The notes under the pieces: generated by a model
Told to the model about the DNA's origin: nothing
The model's input: only the letters and a program-made list of their open reading frames with translations
The model's database searches: none
Program-made: the position numbers and the translations under genes
Source of the DNA: Coxiellaceae bacterium
GTDB taxonomy: Bacteria; Pseudomonadota; Gammaproteobacteria; Coxiellales; Coxiellaceae
Direction of reading: 5' to 3'
Assembly: GCA_003450655.1 (NCBI GenBank)
Contig: DMFG01000159.1
Span: forward strand, 1 to 5,529
Length of the DNA: 5,529 bases
In this document: piece after piece, positions 1 through 5,529 of the stretch
How the letters are laid out: each line of letters begins with the position of its first letter
Position numbering within the stretch: the stretch's first letter is position 1

Positions 1-2
1 AA

Positions 3-680
3 AGCTCGACAGTTGAATCTATTAGACTGCAGCCAGAATTGCTCAGTATAACATGCAACCTTCTTAAGACTGGAGACAATGAAACAAAAAGATTATGTTA
101 TCGAACATTACTTGAAACGATGAGCAGTCAATCATTCAGGAAAACCCCTACCGGTAAAATCTATAAACATTTCATTAGATACGTACTGACACTGGTCAGC
201 CCACCCATTGAGGAACCTTTACTACAATCTTATCGTGCGAAACTAAGTAACCTTCTTGTGAGAGAACATTCTAATGAACCAGATGAAACCCGATCTCTCA
301 AGCAATCTTTTCGAACTATTGAAACTATACTTGATGAAGCATCTCATATTTTTTCATATCGCCTCTATCTTGCAAAAGCACTGTTTCAAGACAACAAAAT
401 CCACATTAACTTTGATAAACTTAGAGAGATCTATACAACTTGGCAAAGACAATACAGTTTTGATCCCATGAGAGAGAAAGACTCCATTACAGGAGAAACT
501 GAACGGTGGATTAAGGAAATCAGCAATAGCGTCAAAAAATTCAATGAAGCACAATGCGTATTACAATTAGACAGCCCTCAAGGGTCGAATAGCCAAACAA
601 CACTATTTCGGTCTATATCTCATAACGACTTAACAGGCAGGCAGCTTGAGGCTCAAATAGGATTAGGAACATCGATGTAG
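3..680 (+). CDS. Unrecognised protein, C-terminal part (5' end outside window)
   Basis: I do not recognise this protein. The frame is open from the first complete codon at position 3 to the TAG at 678-680, about 225 codons, so the true start probably lies upstream. Internal candidate starts are the TTG at 39 and the ATG at 120, neither with a convincing ribosome site. The product is polar and looks mostly helical, with many Lys, Arg and Glu and scattered Leu and Ile. It has no hydrophobic segment long enough for a membrane helix and no signal peptide, so it is probably cytosolic. The tail after about position 560 is Ser/Gln/Asn-rich and probably flexible. Base composition differs from the neighbours: I count 43 G+C in 120 bases at 361-480 (36%) against 59 in 120 at 841-960 (49%) inside ybgI. 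The last 28 bases are antisense to the ybgI end. Lower GC and lack of recognisable family suggest accessory or transferred DNA, which is inference. Coding status is likely from the long open frame but unproven. Confidence 0.6.
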   Translation, partial: SSTVESIRLQPELLSITCNLLKTGDNETKRLCYRTLLETMSSQSFRKTPTGKIYKHFIRYVLTLVSPPIEEPLLQSYRAKLSNLLVREHSNEPDETRSLKQSFRTIETILDEASHIFSYRLYLAKALFQDNKIHINFDKLREIYTTWQRQYSFDPMREKDSITGETERWIKEISNSVKKFNEAQCVLQLDSPQGSNSQTTLFRSISHNDLTGRQLEAQIGLGTSM

Positions 681-1408
681 GTATGCTGTACTCCATACTG
701 CTTAGCCAAATGATCACCCAGGGCACGAACACCAAAACGCTCTGTGGCGTGATGCCCTGCTGCAAAAAAATCGATACCTAATTCTCGCGCATAATGACAG
801 GTTCGTTCTGAAGCCTCACCCGTAATAAACGCATCCACGCCAAGAGCATGCGCCTCAATAATAAAATCTTGTGCTGCACCCGTTGCCCACGCAATACGTT
901 GTAGAGTTCGCGAATGACCCGCAATATGCAGTGGCTGTTGACCCAGCAAGTCTTCCAATTGGCTCGACAACTCCACAGCAGAACACGGTTGTTTTAAAGA
1001 CCCATAACTACCCGCATCGCGATAGTCACCGACTGAAAAGGTACCCAGCTCATCAACACCGATGGCTTGCCCAAACAACGCATTATTACCCAGTTCGGGA
1101 TGACAGTCTAAAGGTAAATGATAGGCTAATAAATGCATATCATGCTGTATCAACGTTGCAATCCGGTCACGCTTCATGCCGGTAATCACATCAGGTTCGC
1201 CTTTAAAAAAATAGCCATGGTGCACTAAAATCGTATCAGCACCTTCTGCTGCAGCAGCGTCTAACAGAGCCTGGCAAGCTGTTACGCCAGTCACAACATG
1301 CTGCACAGGACGCGTACCACTCACCTGCAAACCATTTGGAGCATAGTCACGAATAGCCTCGGCATTTAACAGTTGATTTAAATAACGTTCACATTCCCTG
1401 ACATCCAT
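653..1408 (-). CDS. ybgI: Nif3/YbgI-family dinuclear metal-binding protein (DUF34)
   Basis: This is a 251-residue Nif3 (DUF34) protein; E. coli YbgI is about 247 residues. Family landmarks appear in order: YAPNGLQVSG at 22-31, LVHHGYFFKGE at 61-71, HLPLDCHPELGNN at 97-109, FITGEASERTCHYARE at 194-209, AAGHHATERFG at 216-226, and the family-typical ending YIDVPNPI. Expected metal ligands are present: His63/His64, His97, Asp101, the His219-His220 pair and Glu223. Crystal structures of the family show toroidal oligomers with a two-metal site. Databases often label it GTP cyclohydrolase 1 type 2 homolog, but its physiological reaction is not settled, so I assign only the family. The ATG at 1408 fits the E. 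coli N-terminus and has an AAGGAG site five bases upstream that overlaps the murA stop. The gap to murA is 9 bp, so it is probably co-transcribed and translationally coupled. The protein is complete and probably cytosolic. Confidence 0.93.
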   Translation of the reverse strand: MDVRECERYLNQLLNAEAIRDYAPNGLQVSGTRPVQHVVTGVTACQALLDAAAAEGADTILVHHGYFFKGEPDVITGMKRDRIATLIQHDMHLLAYHLPLDCHPELGNNALFGQAIGVDELGTFSVGDYRDAGSYGSLKQPCSAVELSSQLEDLLGQQPLHIAGHSRTLQRIAWATGAAQDFIIEAHALGVDAFITGEASERTCHYARELGIDFFAAGHHATERFGVRALGDHLAKQYGVQHTYIDVPNPI

Positions 1409-1413
1409 GCTAG

Positions 1414-1417
1414 CTCC

Positions 1418-1419
<2 letters not shown>
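1414..1419 (-). promoter_or_regulatory. Ribosome binding site of ybgI overlapping the murA stop codon
   Basis: On the minus strand AAGGAG lies five bases before the ybgI ATG, and its first two bases are the last two bases of the murA TAA stop (1420-1418). A ribosome finishing murA would sit on this site, which suggests coupled translation. Confidence 0.8.
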
Positions 1420-2740
<1,321 letters not shown>

Positions 2741-2832
2741 ACGCTTACTGACGTTTAATACCACTTAATTGACTGACTCGTGGCGATCACTGACCAACTG
2801 GCAATTTTAGTAGTAAATTCAACCAAATTCCT

Positions 2833-2838
2833 TATAAT
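2833..2838 (+). promoter_or_regulatory. Putative -10 box of the kdsD-kdsC-lptC-lptB operon
   Basis: A perfect TATAAT lies 33 bases before the kdsD ATG and would start transcripts near 2845, giving a leader of about 27 bases. No good -35 hexamer is found at 16-19 bases upstream, and there is no TG extension. The promoter is therefore either weak or helped by an activator, or the match is chance. Confidence 0.5.
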
Positions 2839-2871
2839 AGGCACACAACTGAACCGACAACAGACCAAATA

Positions 2872-3855
2872 ATGACCGAAGCTTGCGTTAAAACCCCTAT
2901 CATTGATATAGCAAAGAACGTTCTTGACATCGAAGCTAATGCAATTCTTGAGTTAAAACAGAAACTTAACGAAACTTTCGAGGATGCCTGCCAACATATT
3001 CTTCAATGCCAAGGCCGCCTCGTTGTTATTGGCATGGGAAAATCCGGGCATATTGGTAAAAAAATTGCCGCCACCTTGGCCAGCACAGGGACACCGGCTT
3101 TCTTTGTTCACCCCAGCGAAGCCTCTCATGGTGATATGGGAATGATCACAGGAAATGATGTCACGCTGATCATTTCTAACTCAGGAGAAACACCTGAAGT
3201 CATCGCACTACTACCCTTCCTCAAACGCCTGACCACCAGCATTATTGCAATGACAGGAAATAACCATTCCACACTCAGCAAGGCTTCTAATTATCATCTC
3301 AATATTGCTGTCTCCCAGGAAGCCTGCCCACTAGGCTTAGCACCTACCACCAGCACTACAGCTTGCCTTGTGATAGGTGACGCTCTGGCTGTTGCATTAT
3401 TAAAAATGCGTGGATTTACATCCAATGACTTTGCTCTCTTTCATCCTGCTGGGTCATTAGGCAAGCGACTGCTATTGCGCGTTCAAGACTTAATGCATAC
3501 TGGGGCTAATATTCCAAGCGTTCAAGAAAACGCCACACTACGTGAAGCACTCTTTGAAATGACCAGTAAGCACCTTGGTATGACCACCATACAAAACACT
3601 CAAGGCCAGCTCCAAGGGATATTCACTGACGGTGATCTGCGACGCACATTGGACAATATGATTAACGTGCATACCACTCCCATCGAAGCAGTCATGACAA
3701 CAACATGCCAAACCATCTCTGGCTCTATGCTAGCTGTTGAAGCACTGAATATCATGCAAAAAAACAAGATCACATCACTGGTGATCACCTCAAATGACCA
3801 AGTCGTAAAAGGTATTCTTCATCTACACGATCTACTGCAAGCAGGAGTCGCCTAA
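2872..3855 (+). CDS. kdsD: Arabinose-5-phosphate isomerase KdsD
   Basis: This enzyme interconverts D-ribulose 5-phosphate and D-arabinose 5-phosphate, the first step toward Kdo for LPS inner core, in the cytoplasm. The protein has 327 residues against 328 in E. coli KdsD. An N-terminal SIS domain (about 40-180) contains VIGMGKSGHIGKK (53-64), ISNSGETPE (101-109) and ACPLGLAPTTSTTA (151-164). Two CBS domains follow, about 204-260 (with GIFTDGDLRRTL) and 271-325 (with GILHLHDLLQAG). The four residues implicated in E. coli catalysis (Lys59, Glu111, Glu152, His193) correspond to Lys57, Glu109, Glu150 and His191. The ATG at 2872 gives family length, yet no Shine-Dalgarno sequence precedes it; the leader is rich in C and A. 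It is the first gene of a plus-strand LPS operon and its stop overlaps the kdsC start by one base. The full KdsD architecture and adjacent kdsC argue against a capsule KpsF or sugar-alcohol GutQ paralogue. Confidence 0.97.
   Translation: MTEACVKTPIIDIAKNVLDIEANAILELKQKLNETFEDACQHILQCQGRLVVIGMGKSGHIGKKIAATLASTGTPAFFVHPSEASHGDMGMITGNDVTLIISNSGETPEVIALLPFLKRLTTSIIAMTGNNHSTLSKASNYHLNIAVSQEACPLGLAPTTSTTACLVIGDALAVALLKMRGFTSNDFALFHPAGSLGKRLLLRVQDLMHTGANIPSVQENATLREALFEMTSKHLGMTTIQNTQGQLQGIFTDGDLRRTLDNMINVHTTPIEAVMTTTCQTISGSMLAVEALNIMQKNKITSLVITSNDQVVKGILHLHDLLQAGVA
3843..3847 (+). promoter_or_regulatory. Ribosome binding site of kdsC inside the kdsD end
   Basis: AGGAG lies seven bases before the kdsC ATG and within the last codons of kdsD. 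The kdsD stop and kdsC start share one base as TAATG, which fits coupled translation. Confidence 0.8.
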
Positions 3856-4394
3856 TGTTAATAACTTCTCAACTCACTAACATCGCACGATGCATTCGCC
3901 TATTAATTCTCGATGTTGATGGCGTACTGACTAATGGAGCTGTAACGCTGTGTTCTAACGGTGAAGACATCAAGAGCTTTCACAGCCATGACGGCCATGG
4001 CATTCGAGCTATCCAAGACGCTGGTATAGCCGTTGCGATTATTAGCGGACGAACCAGTCAAGCCGTCTCACTACGCATGAATGAGCTCGGTGTTGAACAC
4101 GTCTACCAAGGCCAAAAAGATAAAACCATTGCGTTTCAAAGATTACTCTCGCATTACCAAATCACACCTAATGAAGTTGCTTATATGGGTGATGATATTC
4201 CTGACTTAGCTGTCATGACACAAGTTGCATTACCCATTGCCGTTGCCAATGCAGTAACTACCGTTAAACAACGTATACCTTGGCACACAGAGAATCCCGG
4301 GGGCAGTGGCGCAGTTCGCGAAGTCTGTGACCTTTTACTACAAACACACGCCAACAAACCATCCTCTCAAAAACAAGAGCATCATCTTGATTAA
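3855..4394 (+). CDS. kdsC: 3-deoxy-D-manno-octulosonate 8-phosphate phosphatase KdsC
   Basis: KdsC removes phosphate from Kdo 8-phosphate to give Kdo, two steps after KdsD (KdsA acts between). The 179-residue protein is a cap-less HAD hydrolase of the tetrameric KdsC type; E. coli KdsC has 188. Motif I is LDVDGVLTNG with nucleophile Asp20 and Asp22. Motif II is ISGRTS with Ser64. Motif III is Lys90 in YQGQKDKTIAF. Motif IV is GDDIPD with Asp113 and Asp117. The C-terminal GGSGAVREVCDLLL (about 148-161) is the family's conserved tail, and the last 15 or so residues are polar and variable. The ATG at 3855 overlaps the kdsD stop by one base and has a strong AGGAG. The 3' end overlaps the probable lptC start by 8 bases. 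All catalytic residues are intact. Confidence 0.97.
   Translation: MLITSQLTNIARCIRLLILDVDGVLTNGAVTLCSNGEDIKSFHSHDGHGIRAIQDAGIAVAIISGRTSQAVSLRMNELGVEHVYQGQKDKTIAFQRLLSHYQITPNEVAYMGDDIPDLAVMTQVALPIAVANAVTTVKQRIPWHTENPGGSGAVREVCDLLLQTHANKPSSQKQEHHLD
4375..4379 (+). promoter_or_regulatory. Ribosome binding site supporting a TTG start of lptC
   Basis: AAGAG lies seven bases before the TTG at 4387, inside the kdsC end. No such site sits before the in-frame GTG codons at 4306 or 4327. Confidence 0.5.
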
Positions 4395-4968
4395 ACGTTT
4401 CTTCGTGCCAATCACAGTGATCACCCTGCTGCTGCTAGCTTATGGCATCTATTTTCTTTTCCATGACCGCTTAAATGGAAACAAAGTGCCTCTGCGCAAC
4501 CCAGAATCCCCTAATATTTTTATTCAGGACGTTTCATTTAACTCCCATGATCAGCAAGGCAACCTCACTGCTACAATTAACGCAGAACTGGCCACCTACT
4601 CTAAACCTAAAGATCTCATGCAATTCACTCAACCTGACATTACTTCCTACTCCGACCTAACCCATCAACCTAGCTGGCATATTACCTCTGAAAAAGGCCA
4701 AAGTAATAAAAACAATACCATTATTACACTATCTGGAAATGTTCAGTTTCATCGCATCGCCACCAGTGCCTCACCAGCAATGACCATCCAAACATCACAA
4801 GCAGTCATCAAGCCAAAACAGTCGATTGCTTCAACTGATCAGCCTGTCATTATTCAACAACAACACTCAACGATTCGTGGATCAGGATTAACAGCTAATT
4901 TAAAAACGGGCGACTACACACTACAATCACAAACTCAAGGTGAATATATTCCTGAACCTTCACCCTAA
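4387..4968 (+). CDS. lptC: LPS export protein LptC
   Basis: LptC is the bitopic inner-membrane partner of the LptB2FG transporter; it receives LPS and hands it to LptA in the periplasm. From the TTG at 4387 the protein has 193 residues (E. coli 191) and begins with a few basic residues, then one membrane segment (about 6-25, rich in Leu, Ile, Val and Tyr) without a cleavage site. The periplasmic part is the OstA-like beta-jellyroll: FTQPDITSYS (about 78-87), a W-x-I strand in PSWHITSEKG, TIITLSGNVQFHR (about 110-122), and the C-terminal IRGSGLTANLKTGDYTLQSQ. An in-frame GTG at 4306 would overlap kdsC by 89 bases and add 27 residues before the membrane segment, which is unlikely. No ATG is available near the N-terminus. 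Sequence identity in this family is low, so the call rests on topology, length, the C-terminal motif and operon position. Unusually, lptA does not follow. Confidence 0.93.
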   Translation: MIKRFFVPITVITLLLLAYGIYFLFHDRLNGNKVPLRNPESPNIFIQDVSFNSHDQQGNLTATINAELATYSKPKDLMQFTQPDITSYSDLTHQPSWHITSEKGQSNKNNTIITLSGNVQFHRIATSASPAMTIQTSQAVIKPKQSIASTDQPVIIQQQHSTIRGSGLTANLKTGDYTLQSQTQGEYIPEPSP

Positions 4969-5036
4969 GACTATTCACTTGAACCGGCCCAAATAATACT
5001 CTAGGCTGAACGCAAGCTGACTAAAGGCAAACAAAG
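4969..5036 (+). other. lptC-lptB spacer at the usual lptA position
   Basis: In E. coli and many relatives lptA lies between lptC and lptB. Here only 68 bp are left, with stop codons in all three plus-strand frames and no signal-peptide-like or OstA-like coding. I see no clear hairpin terminator and no convincing promoter, so lptB probably stays in the operon. Confidence 0.75.
5024..5027 (+). promoter_or_regulatory. Ribosome binding site of lptB
   Basis: AAGG (within TAAAGG) lies nine bases before the ATG at 5037 and supports that start, which also reproduces E. coli LptB residue numbering. Confidence 0.6.
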
Positions 5037-5529
5037 ATGACTCAACTTCGCATTAACAACGTTAAAAAACAATACAAATCGCGCCAGGTTGTTAAAGGGA
5101 TCTCAATGACCCTAAACACCAGTGAAATTATTGGTTTATTAGGTCCTAACGGCGCTGGCAAAACAACAACGTTCTACATGACAGTTGGCCTTGTGCAACC
5201 AACCGAAGGGAATATTTACTTTGGTGATCAAGACATTACCGCCTTACCTATTCATAAACGTGCTCAACTCGGTATTGGCTATCTACCGCAAGAACGTTCA
5301 ATTTTCAGAAAGCTCACTGTTTCACAAAATATTCTAGCCATACTCGAACGACGCAAAGATCTCAATAAACAAGAACGACTCGATAAATGTGACCAACTGC
5401 TACAAGAGTTCCATATCACTCACCTTAAAGACACCATGGCAATCAGCCTCTCTGGTGGCGAAACGCGACGTGTTGAAATTGCTCGCGCACTAGCCATTAA
5501 CCCTCAATTTATTTTATTAGACGAGCCTT
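5037..5529 (+). CDS. lptB: LPS export ABC transporter ATP-binding protein LptB (3' end outside window)
   Basis: LptB is the cytoplasmic ATPase of LptB2FG, which extracts LPS from the inner membrane. The first 164 codons are present, against about 241 in the E. coli protein, and the frame is open at the window end. Walker A is GPNGAGKTT (36-44) with Lys42. The Q-loop is [15 protein letters not shown] with Gln85, and Phe90-Arg91, which in E. coli LptB contact the coupling helices of LptF and LptG, are kept. The signature is [14 protein letters not shown] starting at 138. Walker B is FILLDEP with Asp162 and the catalytic Glu163, where the window ends. Numbering is identical to E. coli, which supports the ATG at 5037. 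The switch-loop His and C-terminal region are not visible. The YLPQE-SIF and [12 protein letters not shown] sequences are typical of LptB and distinguish it from branched-chain amino acid transporter ATPases such as LivF. Confidence 0.97.
   Translation, partial: MTQLRINNVKKQYKSRQVVKGISMTLNTSEIIGLLGPNGAGKTTTFYMTVGLVQPTEGNIYFGDQDITALPIHKRAQLGIGYLPQERSIFRKLTVSQNILAILERRKDLNKQERLDKCDQLLQEFHITHLKDTMAISLSGGETRRVEIARALAINPQFILLDEP

Noticed and set aside
354..554. Minus-strand open frame of 66 codons within the unknown gene
   Set aside because: Short, fully antisense to a longer frame, and with no recognisable family; I see no support for it.
871..1185. Plus-strand open frame of 104 codons inside ybgI
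   Set aside because: It is antisense to well-conserved YbgI motifs and its product shows no recognisable features; it is a shadow frame.
2769..2797. TTGACT as a -35 element for kdsD
   Set aside because: The hexamer at the proper distance is GACCAA, not a -10 box, and the good TATAAT at 2833 is much too far away.
3768..3786. Perfect inverted repeat GATCAC / GTGATC with a 7-base loop near the end of kdsD
   Set aside because: It encodes part of the second CBS domain (KITSLVITS), has no U-tract, and the operon continues; probably chance.
4475..4660. Plus-strand open frame of 61 codons inside lptC
   Set aside because: It lies fully within the LptC frame and its product has no recognisable features.
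4979..5008. Possible promoter before lptB: TTGAAC with TAGGCT 18 bases downstream
   Set aside because: The -10 matches only three of six bases, and the closer AATACT has a spacer of only 10 bases. Not strong enough to call.

Overview
The window looks like a chromosomal envelope-biogenesis locus of a Gram-negative bacterium, most likely a gammaproteobacterium of moderate GC content. The reasons are a KdsD-KdsC-LptC-LptB set collinear with the E. coli kdsD-kdsC-lptC-lptA-lptB operon, a MurA with the E. coli-type length and catalytic residues, and a YbgI-type Nif3 protein whose C-terminus closely resembles the E. coli protein as I recall it. I cannot name the genus from the sequence alone.

Layout. 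Positions 1-680 (+) hold the 3' part of an AT-rich gene I do not recognise. It is open at the window edge, and its last 28 bases are antisense to the end of the next gene. Positions 653-1408 (-) encode a YbgI/Nif3-family metalloprotein. Positions 1418-2677 (-) encode MurA, with ybgI as the downstream partner in a tight two-gene operon. Positions 2678-2871 are a divergent promoter region, with a readable sigma70-type promoter for murA and a perfect -10 box for kdsD. Positions 2872-5529 (+) form a compact operon of kdsD, kdsC, lptC and the first 164 codons of lptB, which runs off the window.

How the genes work together. MurA makes the first committed peptidoglycan precursor. On the other strand, KdsD makes arabinose 5-phosphate for Kdo synthesis and KdsC dephosphorylates Kdo 8-phosphate. 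LptC and LptB belong to the machine that extracts finished LPS from the inner membrane and sends it across the periplasm. One intergenic region therefore separates control of early peptidoglycan synthesis from control of LPS inner-core synthesis and export.

The main departure from the familiar layout is the absence of lptA between lptC and lptB: only 68 bp separate them and no OstA-like reading frame fits. The other unusual point is the compositionally distinct, unrecognised gene that runs into the 3' end of ybgI. Otherwise the window is ordinary core-genome sequence, and I see no clear sign of a new defence, mobile or RNA-based system.
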